Below the pieces are notes generated by a model. It was not told the DNA's origin. It saw only the letters and a program-made list of their open reading frames with translations, and did not search any database. From positions 2,760,572 to 2,824,571 of the forward strand of contig JAJVDF010000044.1 of the NCBI GenBank assembly GCA_022410635.1: a stretch of DNA of 64,000 bases, written 5' to 3'. Below are positions 19,401-31,540 of this stretch, in pieces. Origin of the DNA: Tretioscincus oriximinensis. Lineage: Eukaryota > Chordata > Lepidosauria > Squamata > Gymnophthalmidae. The translations under genes were made by a program, and so were the position numbers. Each line of letters begins with the position of its first letter. Positions within the stretch are counted from its first letter, which is position 1.

Positions 19401-21953
19401 GAGAGGTGACTTAAAGTGTGTGTAAAAGGATGCTAAGGCAATTTAAATAAAACACAAAGCCACAAGTGCAATGAAGACTGTCCAGATAGGACAGACAACA
19501 TTTATTAATGGACCTTTTACACAAGTCTCCCACAAATTGGCTTAGATGAAGGAGAAGGCGGAGAAGGCAGAGAAGGTGGAGAAGTAGGAGGAGGAAAAGG
19601 AGGAGCAGAAGAAGAAGAAGTAGGAGGAGAAGTAGGAGGAGAAGCAGGAGGAGAAGCAGGAGGAGAAGCAGAAGCAGAAGCAGAAGAAGAAGAAGAAGGC
19701 TTTTATATCCCACTTTTCTCACCCAAAGGGTATTACAAGGGTATTTTGTCAAGAGGCTGACTTTCTATCTTCCCCACCAGTTATATGGTGGTTTCCATTT
19801 ATCTAGTTGCAGTCAGATGCAATTTCTTGACATTCTTGCTTTCGAATAACAGCGTTGGCTAGGAGAAGGTGCTCACCCCTCCCCACATCCAACACACGGA
19901 TTCAAGACCCGATCTCTGAAATGAGAGACCGTCTCCTTAGTGATTGCACCATATATCTAGGTAGTATATACATTTTGCTTCTAACATCACACACATTTCT
20001 GCAGTAAAATTTCTCTCCAAATNGTCATATAATATTCTTAAGAGCAGCAAATAAATTTTGGATGCACAGAATTTGATAATGGCTTCTGAAGTCTCTCAGA
20101 CAATGCTTGTGAACTGAGTTCACACTCTGCCTGTGGGTTCCCAAATGATTAGCATGATAAAAGAATCAAAGCATTCAAGCTCACATAAGAGGTGAGTAAT
20201 GCATCTTTCAAGCAGCCTCCACAGTATGGTATACATGCACGCAACAACTGTAGTACTCAGATATATTCAATGCTAAAAAAATTACCTACTCCTAGCAGTA
20301 CACAAATGCAGTATGTATACGTGTATGTATGTGTGTAAGCATGTATGTATGCGTGTATGTATGTATAGGTTTAAATAAATGTGATTAAATTATACCCAAT
20401 TTTACAAAACTGATTATTTACCACCAGATCTTCCAGTGATGAACTGTCATTGATAACAAGATCATTAAACTGGTCCTGAATTTGATCCATCGTTTGCGGA
20501 AGATCCCTTGCAGGAATAAACCACTCGTGTTCTTCCTCCTCTTCCAGCATTTCCTGGAAGCAACGTTCTATAAATTCTTCCTCCCACAACTCTTCTTCAA
20601 TCTGCAAGAGAGAAGAAAGACCTTTCACAGAGTAACGATGCAGAAACTGATTTAGAAAATATGATGTTTTGCAAATTCAGCTCTTTCTGATCCCTGAGCA
20701 ATCTTGGTCTAGACCTACAGTTTCTCAGCCGGCGGGTACAGAAGAACATAAGAGGAGTCCTNCTGAATGGTGCCAGAGCCCATCTAGTCCAGCCTTCTGT
20801 CTCACAAATGGCCCGTTGACTGCACCTGGGCAGTCTGAAATACAAGAAGGCAAAATCTTCCCAACTCTCGGCTCCCTGAAAAATGGTATTTCAGGAGTAC
20901 TGCCTCTGGCTCCATCCTGGAGGCAACATCAAAAGATCCATCCTAGTAGCTATTTATACCCTTGGTGTCCATAAACCTGTCTCATCCTGACTGAAAGCTA
21001 TCCAGGCTGCTAGCTACCACCTCTTTTGGAAGTAAATTCCATAGGCTGATGACCTTCAGGGTGAAACAATACTTTCCCTTTTCTGTTCCCCCCCAACTCT
21101 TGTTCAGAAACTCCACAGCATGTACAGTTGGATTGGTTTAAACCATTGTGTTGTGGTAGTGTAATTAATAATTTGTGAGTGATTAGCTATAAGGACACCC
21201 ATGCATTTCAGTTAAACTGAGACTGATGGCTACTGTGTGAACTAGAAGTAGAAGAGGGCTACTGTGTGAACTAGAAGTAGAAGAAAGAAGAAGAAGAAAC
21301 AAGAAGAAAGAAAAAGAAGAAAAAGAAGAATGAGAAGAACTAGGTTTTTATACCCCACTTTTCTCACCTGAGCGGACTCAAAGCAGTTTAAAGGTTATTT
21401 TTTGACCAAAGGCTTACGTTCCACCTTTCCCACCACGCTGCAGTGGTTCCTATTTATCTAGTCACAGTCTGTTGCAATTTCTTGCTTTCAAATAGCTGGA
21501 TTGGCTAGAGCTGCAGGCTAGTAGAAGCGCTCGCCCCTCTCCATGTCCAACAGAGGGTCTTGAAACNCAATCTCTCAGATGAAAGACTGCCACTTAGCCG
21601 CCTGAGCCATTCGTACCAGCATTCGTGAGACAGAATGATGGCCTTGATGGCTCTGCCCCAATTTATCAGGGATTGCTTAGTCCAGCAATCTACTCTTACA
21701 CTGGCCAATGAGCTGCCATCATTGGCCATGAGCCCACAGTTTGGTCTCTTGGTAATCTCACCCTAGTTGACTTTTGAAGACAAACTTCCTCTTACCGTCA
21801 TCTTTGCCAACCCACCTGCCTGTTGAACTCTTCTTCATTTTCCATCCACATATACTCGGCAAATGGATTATCATCTTCATGAGAGTGACCATTCATGATC
21901 ACATCTTCATTGATAATGCTTGGACTAGTACTCCTGCGACTTGGGTCTTTCAT
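16425..21953 (-). CDS. PAIP2: PAIP2, poly(A)-binding protein-interacting protein 2 (complete coding region)
   Basis: Translational repressor that binds PABPC1, displacing it from poly(A) and from eIF4G. Coding exons on the minus strand are 21816-21953, 20422-20601 and 16425-16481, with AG/GT borders and one frame of 124 codons (human 127). The N-terminal [18 protein letters not shown] leads into the acidic PABP-binding PAM1 region ([19 protein letters not shown] and a run of Glu, about residues 47-70). The C-terminal PAM2 motif [16 protein letters not shown] is present. The reading stops directly after KY, so the last three human residues (GNI) are absent. The start is the first ATG of exon 2, as in mammals. 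The gene is convergent with SLC23A1. The 5' UTR exon is probably in the CpG island near 28.6 kb. Confidence 0.95.
16640..17000 (+). repeat. Dispersed repeat R, copy A
   Basis: In PAIP2 intron 3. Contains CACTACACTTCCCAGCAGGC, GCTGCTACTGCCAACTTTG and CATAAAACGGGAATTCTGTC. A second copy in the same orientation is at 62590-62886 and a fragment at 60830-60895. No terminal repeats found. Confidence 0.7.
17072..17219 (+). repeat. 148-bp sequence identical to 60488-60635 (inverted)
   Basis: Adjoins the MITE on its left. All 148 bases, including the TA, equal the reverse complement of 60488-60635. No protein or RNA family recognised. See findings. Confidence 0.9.
17220..17479 (+). mobile_element. 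TA-target (Tc1/mariner or pogo-like) MITE, copy A
   Basis: 260 bp with long terminal inverted repeats beginning CAGTGGTACCTCGGTTCTCG, flanked by TA at 17218-17219 and 17480-17481. CpG-rich interior. Second copy, inverted, at 60228-60487. Confidence 0.85.
17482..18631. other. PAIP2 intron 3, no gene seen
   Basis: AT-rich intronic DNA with a short L2-like tail near 17755-17820. Nothing else recognised. Confidence 0.6.
18632..19010 (+). mobile_element. hAT-type non-autonomous element
   Basis: 379 bp with ends CAGGTGGGGGAAACC and CAGGGGTTGGGGTACC (reverse). Flanks ccctaaaa and ccccaaga match at six of eight bases. An inverted fragment is at 22631-22717. Confidence 0.65.
19545..19700. repeat. 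Purine-rich (GGA/GAA/GCA)n tract
   Basis: About 155 bases, almost all AG with occasional GCA, at the tail of the reverse SINE that follows. It produces a spurious poly-Leu frame on the minus strand. Confidence 0.85.
19700..19950 (-). repeat. tRNA-derived SINE (family 2)
   Basis: Reverse copy with TTTTATATCCCACTTTTCTC, CCAGTTATATGGTGGTTTCC and CTCCTTAGTGATTG. Confidence 0.8.
20308..20368. repeat. (ATGT)n microsatellite
   Basis: Imperfect TATG/TGTG units just downstream of the donor of PAIP2 exon 3. Confidence 0.8.
20422..20601 (-). CDS. PAIP2: PAIP2 exon 3
   Basis: Exactly 60 codons. Acceptor tcttgcag precedes 20601 and donor gtaaat follows 20422. It encodes the acidic PAM1 core and [18 protein letters not shown]. 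This is the most conserved part of the protein. Confidence 0.95.
20735..21115 (-). repeat. CR1-like LINE 3' region
   Basis: Starts AAGAACATAAGAGGAGTCCT and continues through reversed 3' modules to a degenerate coding remnant (GGAAGTAAATTCCATAGGC). One N at 20762. Confidence 0.8.
21255..21610 (-). repeat. tRNA-derived SINE (family 2) with (GAA)n tail
   Basis: GAA-rich tail at 21255-21335, body with TTTTTATACCCCACTTTTCT, and head ending CTTAGCCGCCTGAGCCATTC. Confidence 0.8.
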
Positions 21954-21975
21954 GGTTGTGCCTTTGAGCTTAAGC
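21816..21975 (-). CDS. PAIP2: PAIP2 exon 2 with start codon
   Basis: Acceptor cttttag at 21976-21982, then 22 bases of 5' UTR, then ATG at 21953-21951. It encodes [18 protein letters not shown] to ENEEEFNRQ, with donor gtggg at 21815-21811. Only 21816-21953 is coding. Confidence 0.93.
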
Positions 21976-22059
21976 CTAAAAGGGGGAGAAACCACACTTG
22001 TTAAAAGATTTTCAACTAAAATATTTTATTCAGATGTATCACTGAAAGATATTCTATAA

Positions 22060-22240
22060 TATTCTATAATCTATAGCATCTTAGAGACAAACAAGAAAAA
22101 GGGAGTCAGCATGAGCTTTCACAGATACGTCTATTCCCTTCAAATGCACTCAAGAATATGTCTTTGAAAGCTCTAAGGTGCTAAGAGACCCCTTGCAAGT
22201 TATTCCAGACCCAGAATAACACGGCTATTTCTTTGAAATC
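22060..22240. repeat. Foldback-related repeat, diverged
   Basis: Shares GAATAACACGGCTATTTCTTTG with the terminus of the foldback elements and GAGCTTTCACAGATACGTCT with their arm, in a partly palindromic layout. Confidence 0.55.
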
Positions 22241-22289
22241 TTTATTTCAGTACTTAAGAGTTTATGTGCAAACACTGCTATAGTTTTCA

Positions 22290-22393
22290 GGTGCAAACTA
22301 TAGGTGTTGTTTTTAATATGCTGTGTTTTTATTGTTAAGTGCCCTGAGACCTTTGGGTATAAGGCGGTAAAAAAAAGTAAATAAATAAATAAA
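22290..22393 (+). repeat. L2-like LINE 3' tail
   Basis: TGTTAAGTGCCCTGAGACCT followed by TTGGGTATAAGGCGG and an (AAAT)n tail. Confidence 0.75.
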
Positions 22394-22630
22394 CTATGGA
22401 ATCAATAGCTCCTGCTCCCTCAAATGCTGCTGGACTGTAGCTTCTATAAATGAAGGTCACCAGCTGTACACATAGATGTTGAATTCACAGAAACTCCAGT
22501 AACATCTTCAGGCTGGGCTGCCACTGTATTAGACAAGTGGCTAGCATTCTGGATATCAAACAAAATAATTCAATGCAACTTCTGCCTGACTGTTGAAAGC
22601 ACAGGAGGATTACTTCAAATGCAAAAGATT

Positions 22631-22717
22631 TTGTGGGTCTGGGTGGGGGAGCAGGAGGAGGCATGGCCTCAGAGTGGGAAGGGGTATGGCCCTCGAGGGA
22701 TGTAACAAATATTTGAC
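22631..22717 (-). mobile_element. Fragment of hAT-type element (copy of 18632-19010)
   Basis: Reverse complement of about 18672-18758 with roughly one mismatch (GGCATGGCC against the GGCCACGCC side). Confidence 0.8.
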
Positions 22718-22754
22718 CACTTACTTTATTCGTGCAATTAGGTAATTGCTGCAA

Positions 22755-25418
22755 AGGAAAACATTTGCAAATGTACTATGTCANGGTCAAAAATAAATAC
22801 TAAAAACTAAGCATATTTGTAAATATCTTGGTTTCCTATACCAAATTAATTCTGGATACAAATCCTTCCAGACACTGCTGACCAGTTTTCAATGCTCTCT
22901 TCCTAAGGGATCTTATGGAATTAGTCTGTTAGTGCTTGAGCATACCTGAAAACTATCACTTTTCATCAGTCTGCTTTTCAACTTAAACACCGTACAAAGT
23001 ATCCTTTGGCCATGATATTTATTTATTTACAGATACTCCGCCCCATACACGAAGGTCTCAGGGCGGCATATGCATAAGTGCATATGCACTTAATTTTCTT
23101 CAGTATCTCTAGTTAAAAGATGNCTATAGAGCTTTTCCTCCTTTATTTCTGGGAGGGAGTTTGGATATTAATAGAGGATATTAATTTCTCTTCCTCTAAT
23201 GTTTTTCCTAGTGAAGTCTTATATGATTCCATTGATCATATCTTCCATTTCCTTCAGCATATATACAAACACCAGGTGGGATTCCATCAAATCTGATCTA
23301 AATGCTGTAAACCTACTGAAGGTTTGGGCTGGATTTGAGGAGTTGGCAGGCACTGCCTACTGGATCAGAAAATTCAGATCAGCTGAACATTTTGGAGAAG
23401 AAAGTGCTGCATGTCATGAACACATGCTGGATCAGATTTCTCCACTGTCAGATACATAAACTTAACATTGNTGGATCTAAACTGCAAGGGTAATCCAATA
23501 TACTTGGCTTTCACCTGACAGTCATTATATATGTTGTACTCTTAGGGGGATACTGCTACAGTTGAAAACATGACAAGTAGTTAAGGTTTTACATCTCATC
23601 AATTCCAAAGCATTATTGAAAACTGGAAATGCAAACCAAAGTTTTAAAGTGTAACAAGTTGGCAGCTATATACGATTTTTAGGAGGATTAGTCCCCAAAT
23701 TTTGAAGAGAGCATCTTTGCCATCTTAGATGTTAGCAATCGGTGTTCTGGTTATACTTGAATTTGCATTTCAAGATACTTTTTTTAAAAAGCATGCTGAA
23801 ATAAACTGAAATACTTTAAACATAAGGTAATGCAGAAGGCACTAGTTCTTGTAGATTTATCTTATTTCCAGCGAAGCCCCATTAAAAGAAGTAATAAATT
23901 CTGAATTTAAAACAGATCACTATTGAACTACAGCTTGCATCATACCTGATGGGAGTTCTAGTTCAACATTAGGGATATTAAGATTGCAATGTTTTTGATA
24001 TGCAGAATTCTAGGCAGTATTTGCAACAGCAAGTAGGAACAAAATCTGGATCTACGTCTGTTTCACTACATGAAATATATGCCATTTTTTCCGTTAAAAA
24101 AATTAAGATAAAAATTCAACGGCAATCCTTTTTCACTCACAACTTCTATAAGTTGTGGTCTTTTCATATTAGCAATCAAGTTTTGTAAATAATATAGTTG
24201 CTGACATTTCAAAAATTTCAACCTGCCCATGCCTTAAGATCCTGACTGTACCACCTCCCTCTATGGCAAAGAGGGTGAGATAAGCCCCTCAGATTATGGA
24301 ATACCTTTCCCCTTTGAATACCCATGTCTATGTGCACTCAGAAGACACTTGAAGAGGTGCTTCTTTACTCTGGCCTTTGGCTGAAAAACCTGCTCTCCCT
24401 TTGCTACTTTTTAAAATTGGCTGTTTTAATATGTTAATTTGGGTTTCTATTGTTAAGTGCAGTGAGATCTTTGGGTATGGGGCAGTATAGAAATGCAAAT
24501 AAATAAATAAAATTCTGCCATTATTTAGTATCCCAAAATGTCTTGTTAATACCTCTGGAAGCACTTGTATCTCAGACTAGAAACTACTGCCTTAAACGCA
24601 CTATAAGATAAATCTTTGCAAGCTTANGCAGTTATTTGGCACATGATATATTTTTTTGAAATCACTTGTAAACACAACCTCCATAATCACTGTGACTGGC
24701 ATATGAACTCATGCCATAACTGTCATGTATATTGGAAAGTAAGCAAGCACATTTCTAATAATGCACCTTTCGGCTTTGGCCAGCAGCTCACAGAAAGGTC
24801 TGCAATCAAAAGATTCAAAACACTATTTGTTTTTTTTTTNAAAAAAAACTCTCTATAAACTTTGTAAAGCAAATTAAGAAATCATTCCACCTATTTTAGT
24901 TTTTAAAAGCACACTGCTTCTATGATGTAACTTGGGGGGGTCTATAAACTTCCAGTCACCTTAGAAATTTCATCATGTTTCTCTCTCCATTTGCAACAAT
25001 CAAAGGGAGCCGTGTTTAAGTACAGACTTCCCCCTGGCAAGCTCTATGTCTCTTCCTACTGGATCCTGAAGTACAGTCATTCATAGGATCCTGATGTCAA
25101 ATGAGATTGTGAGGTCACAAACCTCTTATGGGAGAGATGATGTAAAACGCAACAAACACTGGATCTGTATAGTTCAGCTCTAAAAGAACTGGCTCAGTGA
25201 ATCGTGTTCAGTGTTCAATTTCTTCTTTACAGTTGATTCAAGCACCACACATTCTAATCAAGGCAAGCAACCATATTAAAAGGCAAGTGAACAATTAAAT
25301 CTAGATATGTAGAATACATAGACAATTCAAGAAAATACCAAGACATCAGACCCCTGTGACATCCTAGATTAAGAAAAAGGCAGGGATGTTGGTGTCACAG
25401 ACATTAAAGTATTCAATA
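22755..25418. other. PAIP2 intron 1, left part
   Basis: No coding signal. Recognised: a reverse L2-like tail at 23015-23075 and a forward L2-like 3' region at 24215-24515. The rest is unassigned AT-rich DNA. Confidence 0.6.
24215..24515 (+). repeat. L2-like LINE 3' region
   Basis: Coding remnant (GVLLYSGLWLKNLLSLCYF-like, frames broken), then TTGTTAAGTGCAGTGAGATC and an (AATA)n tail. Confidence 0.65.
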
Positions 25419-25650
25419 CCACATCTTTTGGACTATAATACGCACTGGACCATAAGATGCATCTCGATTTTAGAGGAGGAAAATAAGAAAAAAATATTCT
25501 GATTTCCTTCCCTCCAAACTTGAGCTGCTGCTACTGCCAGTTTTGTGAACTTTTTCTACATTTTTGCTACATTCAGACTATAAGATGCACAGACATTTTN
25601 ACCCCACGTTTTTGGGAAATAAAGTGCGTCCCATATACAGAAAAATACGG
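25419..25650. mobile_element. TA-flanked MITE
   Basis: 232 bp. Ends CCACATCTTTTGGACTATAA and, reversed, CCGTATTTTTCTGTATATGG, both leading to ACGCAC. TA on both sides (25417-25418, 25651-25652). Interior shares CTGCTACTGCCAGTTTTGTG with repeat R. Confidence 0.65.
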
Positions 25651-25652
25651 TA

Positions 25653-27499
25653 AATAGATTTTCAAGCCTGAAGATAAATGATTAAGATGGAAATAGTATT
25701 AATGTCTAAAGCAATTTTTAAAATGTGGTATCAATCTGTCCTGTAACGTTGAGAACTGGAATAACATTTTTACAGATAATAGTTATACTTTNCAAGCTGG
25801 AAAAATCTTCAGTTACCTCATGAATTGAACCAGCTGTTTTTTTTGTTTCTGAAACATCATAATTGCATTCTAAAGCAAAATATACTCTTAGCCATTCATC
25901 TTTCCATGTGTGTCTATTTTGATTTTTGTCTTGTACAGTAAAAGAAGGAAGCAAACAAACAAAACAAGCAAAGTTACCAAATACTATGATTTTTTTAAAC
26001 TAAAACCATGGCTGTCAGCTCTGAAGTGCCAATATTAAGTAGATGCTTCTGAAGGCCAGTTATTAAGAAATTGCAAGTAGAAGAAGCTATGTGCTCCTAT
26101 CTTGCTAGCTGACCAAATTGTTGGATGAGATTTGCTAAGAGCGCAATGCAGTAGGGCATTTCTTATGTTTTCATAATCTGAATGATGGAAATACAGCAAT
26201 GAATCCTCTGTTTAAACATATACTTGGGCACTGTTTTATGTGATTTGTTTCAGGACTAGGTTTTTATGGGACTAGGACTTGAATACTGAGGTATTTTCTG
26301 GTGGTCCAATTTTATTCAATTATTGTGCCTCGGTAATTGACTGATGAACAACTTGAACAGACATTCTTCAATCCCATTCTCACTCAAGGAATCAGCATAC
26401 CATCTCAGCTGAGTAAGTCATTAAAGATCTGCTCACTTATTGGGCATTTAAAAGTGTATTCTCTTGATTCTGATTTCAAATAGACTTAATTAAAAGTCAC
26501 TTTTTGTGAAATTATGCACACAGCTCATTTATGTTTTTGTAACTGGTGAAATATTTATTTTATTTCAGTATTAATTAATATATAAGTACCTGTGCGTTTA
26601 TGTTAACTGATAAGTAACAACNATTTCCTTTTTCCAAAGTTCTTTTTTATTTTAAAATTATTTTTATTTTTGCCATTTTTATACTGCCCTTTACTTAGGT
26701 CCTAGTTGATTTACAAAGCTAAAAACAATTATTAAACATAGAAAACTAAGATGAAATCGACAATAACTTTCACAGATTCATTCTACAAAGTGAAAAAACC
26801 CTATAGAGCAGCAAGAAAAGATCTAATTATCAAATGANTAGCCAATTTGTCATGAAGCACTGAAAAATGATACATGCCTGGTGAATTTCTAAAGGAAAAA
26901 TGTTCCAAAATAGAATTCAAATAGAATTATCCAAAAACAGTGAGCAGCAAGCTCTCACAAAGTAATTTTCTCTGTCGGAGAAGATTTTGTGGGTGAAGGA
27001 TTTCTGATAGGTACCCAGATCCCAAGATGTTTATTGTTTAAAGATCAAAGCCATTGATGTGGACACAGAAGTAAAGTAGTATCAGCGTAGATCTCTGAGA
27101 ATTGAAGCAATGTACACAAGATGCAGTATCTATTAGGAGCTTAGCTATTGTGCTTTGAAGCAATTTCAATTTCTTGGCTCTCTTCAAGAGAAGCCACCTT
27201 AATTCTTAAGATAGTAAATAATTCAATTACCATTTGGAGAGTGGCCAAAGGCCCTGGACAAACCCTGTGAATGCCTGTGTGGATGGCAAATCCCTATTCC
27301 AAGATATGTCTGAAAATAAAATCTAGTGTAGAAAGAGCCTAAAATTTTAGAACTCTCCCNCAACCCTAACTGCACCCTGAGGCCTCTTGTTTTGGTGCAT
27401 GCTTCCTGCTTTTGTCTTCAAAAACAACAAGCAGCAAAACCGAAATATCAGACCAATTCCTAAAAATCTGAAAAGGGAGAGGGGGTTGCCTTTCCATGC
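25653..27499. other. PAIP2 intron 1, middle part
   Basis: No gene seen. 26640-27290 resembles an old, decayed reverse LINE (TATACTGCCCTTTACTTAGG near its left end), without enough similarity for a family call. Confidence 0.4.
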
Positions 27500-27775
27500 A
27501 AAATGAACATTGGCACATGGAAGGAGTAGAAACAATGGGATGGAACTGCAAGGGAGGAGATTTAGATTAGATATCAGAAAAAAACTTTCTCACAGTCAGG
27601 GTGCTAAACCAGTGGAACAGTTTGCCACAGGGGGTGGTGAGTTCGCCTTTGCTGGAAGTCTTCAAACGGAGGCTGGACAGTCGCCTGACCGGGATGGTTT
27701 AAGGAATCTTGCATTGAGCAGCAGTTAGATCGGATGGCCCTAGAGGTCCCTTCCAACTCTATGATTCTATGAAAT
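27500..27775 (+). repeat. CR1 LINE 3' fragment
   Basis: Better preserved than the copy at 2985: CCAGTGGAACAGTTTGCCAC, CTTCAAACGGAGGCTGGACA and the end CCAACTCTATGATTCTATGA. Confidence 0.9.
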
Positions 27776-28149
27776 CTTGCAGGCCCCGAGCCTGTGAATT
27801 TCTCAGTTTGTGCTCTGCAGGAAAAGCAACCCCAAAGGAGCTCCTCTGGGCTAGAGTTACCAGAAACAAACAGGCCAGCAGTGCTGCAGTGCAGTGATGG
27901 TGTACAAAGGGGCAATTGATAAGCTACATCTTTCGAAAAACATTTTATTACAACCATTCACGATACAACACTTCTCTGTGTGTGTGTGTGTAGATATAAA
28001 AAGACATAAGGAATGCAGTTTCAATAGTGGTACAAAAGGGGACATTTCAGCAGCCACAGCTAATGGTGTGGGGGCCTGCAGCATCTGATGGAAATCTCCT
28101 CTTTTCCACCCGCACCCATTAAACCAGCTGCAGCCCTGCTGTGCTGTTT

Positions 28150-28960
28150 TTTTTATGGCAACCTTCCCTCAGCCCCCAGCCCCTTGCTTTAAGCCCCGCC
28201 CTGCGGGGCTCCGCCCACTTGCCCTCTTTGTTCAGCACCTCAATTGCCGGGAGGCCCCGCCCCCCTGGCTGTCCTGCCCTGCCTGTACGGGATGGAACCA
28301 GGGGTCGGGCGAAATGGAGGGGCATCTGTCCCATCATGCACCTCGGCCCAATGGGCAGGTAGCCTCCTCCGAGGACCCGGATGAAGGGAGGGGGGGGGGG
28401 AGGTAGAACGAGCGCCAGTAGATATGTTATCACCACAGGATTACACGACAACGGCCCGTCCTCGGCCTCCTCGCTGCGGGGCTGCCGATGGGGGCCTCGT
28501 AAGTCAGCGCTTCGGAATGCAACGGTCGGCCGGCCCACCAGGCTTCCTCCTCTTCCCTTCTTCCCCCCACCCACCCACCCGTCCGGCCCTGACTGACCGA
28601 GCGCACCTCGTACAGCAGCAGGCGACGGAAGGGCTCCGGGCTGGCCGCCACGTCTTCTCCCGCTCCCTCTACGGCTCCGCTCGCTGCTGCTCCTGCCGCC
28701 GCCGCCGCCGCCGCCGCCTCCTTGCCCGCCGCTCTCTTCTCGCTTCCTCCTCCTCCACTCCTCCCCCTTCCTTTGGAAACACAACAACTACTACCTTACC
28801 CACCTTGGGCCGGATGTGAGGTCACTTCCGTCGCTTCCTTGGGCGTCGGGGAGAGGAAGCTCCTCTTCGACTTCCGGTGGTAGCGCACGCAAGGAGGACG
28901 GAGGCGGCGTCCGTTTCATTCCAGGCGGCCCCGTGGGTGGGGAGTGGCGGGCAGGGGCGC
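28150..28960 (-). promoter_or_regulatory. CpG island, probable PAIP2 promoter and non-coding first exon
   Basis: A sharply GC- and CpG-rich block with a (CCG)n run near 28696-28720, in otherwise AT-rich sequence. ETS-type cores (CCGGAT, CTTCCG, CTTCCGG) sit at about 28809-28875. On the minus strand a possible first exon ends TACGAG before gtgcgc near 28609. It lies 6.6 kb upstream of PAIP2 exon 2, with no other gene between. Long frames here on both strands are composition artefacts. Assignment to PAIP2 is by position. Confidence 0.7.
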
Positions 28961-29084
28961 CGCGGCAGGCAGGCAGCCGGCTGGGTGGCCTCGGGGCCGT
29001 CGCAGTTCTCTGGAAGCCTCTCAGCCCTGCCTACGCCACGGGGGGTTGTAGAGGAGCCGCCACAAGAGACCTGAAGCCCGGCTG

Positions 29085-29560
29085 CAACGTCTGGGCCTCT
29101 TCAGCCTCGAAAGGCGGCGTTTGAGAGGTGACCTGGCTGAAGTGTCTAAAAGATCATGCATGGGATGGATAAGGCGAACAGAGAAAAACTGTTTTCTCTT
29201 ATCACACAACACTAGGGCCAGGGGCCGCCCCTTGAAAGTGAGGGCAGACAAAGGAAATTATTTTTGTACCCAGAGAGTCCGGAAGAAGTGGTGGTTGCTA
29301 GCAGCTTGGATAGCTTTGAGACAGGATCAGACAAGTTCATGGATACCAAGGGTAAAAACAGCTGCTAGGATGGAGCCTCGGGGATGGAGCAAAACAGGCA
29401 GGATTCCTGAAATATCATTTGCAGGGGGGCGGGAACAGGTGAAGGTTTGGGGTTTTTCAGTTTCAGGCTGCCCAGATGCAGTTGTTGGGGGTCAGTGTGT
29501 GAGACAAGGTTGGACTAGATGGACCCCTGCCCGCCTCCTCTGACGTCTTTGTGTTCTCTG
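29085..29560 (+). repeat. CR1-like LINE 3' region
   Basis: Starts in GTCTGGGCCTCTTCAGCCTC and contains a long but broken coding remnant (29121-29543). It lies at the right edge of the PAIP2 CpG island. Confidence 0.75.
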
Positions 29561-29639
29561 TCAATGGGCGTTGCCCTTTGGTGAAAAGGACAAAAAGCCA
29601 TGGCAGTGGGCAGCAGCTCCTACTAAAGGGGTTGTTCTT

Positions 29640-30005
29640 ATGGATAGCTTTAAGACAGGATTAGACAAGTCCATGGAAGCCAAGGGTGTAAATAGCTACT
29701 GAGACGGATCTCCTGATACTGTCTCAGATGGTGTAGCAGGCAGGATTCCTGAAGAACCATTTGCAGGGAGTTAGTGGAGGGGTTTTGCCTTTAGGATGGA
29801 TGTCTGGATGTTGCCTCTGGGATGGAGCAACAGGCAGGACTCCTGAAATGCCATTTGCAGGGAGTCATGAACAGGTGCGTATTTTGCTTTCCTCTGTTCA
29901 AACTGCCCAGGTGCATCTGGTGGGCCTCTGTGTGAGACAGAATGCTGGACTAAATGGGCTGTGGCCTGATCCAGGATGGCTCTTCTTATGTTCTTATGCC
30001 TTCTT
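29640..30005 (+). repeat. CR1-like LINE 3' end
   Basis: Modules ending GGCTCTTCTTATGTTCTTAT. Highly similar to 31019-31230. Confidence 0.85.
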
Positions 30006-30782
30006 CTGCTTCAGACTGCCCAGTAGATGCAACAGGTGGGCCACTATGAGACAGAAGGATGGACTGGATTGGCTCTGACGCCATTCAGCATGGGCACCTC
30101 TGTGCAGTTTTCCTGGCAGATGCCGTTGCATCCTTCAGGGAAAGTCTAGCGATTGAACCGCCAACCTTCAGCTGTCCATAATAGTTTGCTCTGCACTAAG
30201 CATAGGCAGCCTGAGATGGTATGGGTACCCACTAGGCAGTGATATAGAAGCAGTTTCCCACTGAGCACGTTGGGAAAAACCAGACAACTCTCTGGTTCCC
30301 AGCAATTTTGCGCTTTTACTGACCTAAGAAAAATCCAGGCGTCATGGGTAGCTCTAGACAGTTTTCTGGACATGGATATAAACATGATTTTTTCCCCATT
30401 GCCTACTTTTGGAAAGAGCCTGGGGATTGAACCAATAACCATCAGCTTTTGAAGCATTTTGCTCTAATACTGCCACATCCCACGGCTCTAATATTTTTCT
30501 TGGTAGAACAGCAATTTACATTGTTTATCGGAACAAAAGCTATGTGCGCCGCCACCCTATGGTTGGTTGCCCTGAAACCTTCAGGTATAGTAATAAAATA
30601 AATAATAAATAAAAGCCTGGGGACTGAATATCCAGGCTTTCCAGGCAGTTTGCTCTGCCATAGAGTTGCAGTCATTCCCTGACTGTATAGGTACCACTAG
30701 ACAGTTTTTAACGGCAAAAGTGGTTTGCCACTGCCTGTTACTGGGAAGGGGACTGGACAGGAACTTCTAATTTTCCAGGAAG

Positions 30783-31540
30783 AGAAGAACATAAGGGAAG
30801 CCCTGCTGAATGGAGCCAGAGCCCAACTAGTTTAGCTCTCTGTCTCATATCATGGCCTGCCAATTGCACCTGGGTGGTCTGAAGCAGAAGGCAAAATCTT
30901 CATCTGTTCTCAACTCCCTGCAAATGGGATTTCAGGAATCCTGCTTATTACTCCATTCTGAAGTGTCGAATCCATTCTATTATATTAGCTATTTATACCT
31001 TGGCATCCATTAACTGGGTACTAGGATGGATGTCTGGATGTTGCCTCCGGGATGGAGCAACAGGCAGGACTCCTGAGATACCATTTGCAGGGAGTCATGA
31101 ACAGGAGCAGCATATTTTGCTTTCCTGTTCGGACTGCCCAGGTGCATCTGGTGGGCCTCTGTGTGAGACAGAATGCTGGACTAGATGGGCTGTGGCCTGA
31201 TCCAGTATGGTTCTCCTTATGTTCTTATCTAATCCTGTCTTAAAACCATTCAGGCTGCTAGCCTCCACCACCTTCTCTGGAAATAAATTCCACAGACTGA
31301 TGACACTCTGGGTGAATTTTTTTTTCATTTGTCTGTCCTAACTCTTCTGTCCATCAGTTTCAAGGAATGGCCCCTTTTCCTACTATTATGTGATGGATTC
31401 TTTTTTCTTTTTTCACCTTATCCGTCCCATGCATGGTTTTATACACTTCAGCCAGATCACTTCTTAAACACCATCTTTCAAGGCTGAAGAGGCCTAGATG
31501 TTGCAGCCTGATTTCACAAGTTTGTTCTACAACTGAATTA
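30783..31540 (-). repeat. CR1-like LINE with an inner forward copy (31019-31230)
   Basis: Outer copy is reversed (AGAACATAAGGGAAGCCCTG to the coding remnant with CTTTCAAGGCTGAAGAGG). The inner block 31019-31230 is in the opposite orientation and ends TCTCCTTATGTTCTTATC. Confidence 0.75.

Noticed and set aside
19411..19752. Minus-strand frame with a long poly-Leu run
   Set aside because: Produced by the purine-rich tract at a SINE tail.
28119..28787. 222-residue Gly/Arg-rich minus-strand frame
   Set aside because: Lies across a CpG island; high GC removes stop codons on both strands. Overlapping frames on the other strand are equally long and no domain is visible.
29121..29543. 140-residue plus-strand frame
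   Set aside because: Coding remnant and 3' UTR of a CR1-like LINE; the same peptide pieces recur at 8311-8556.
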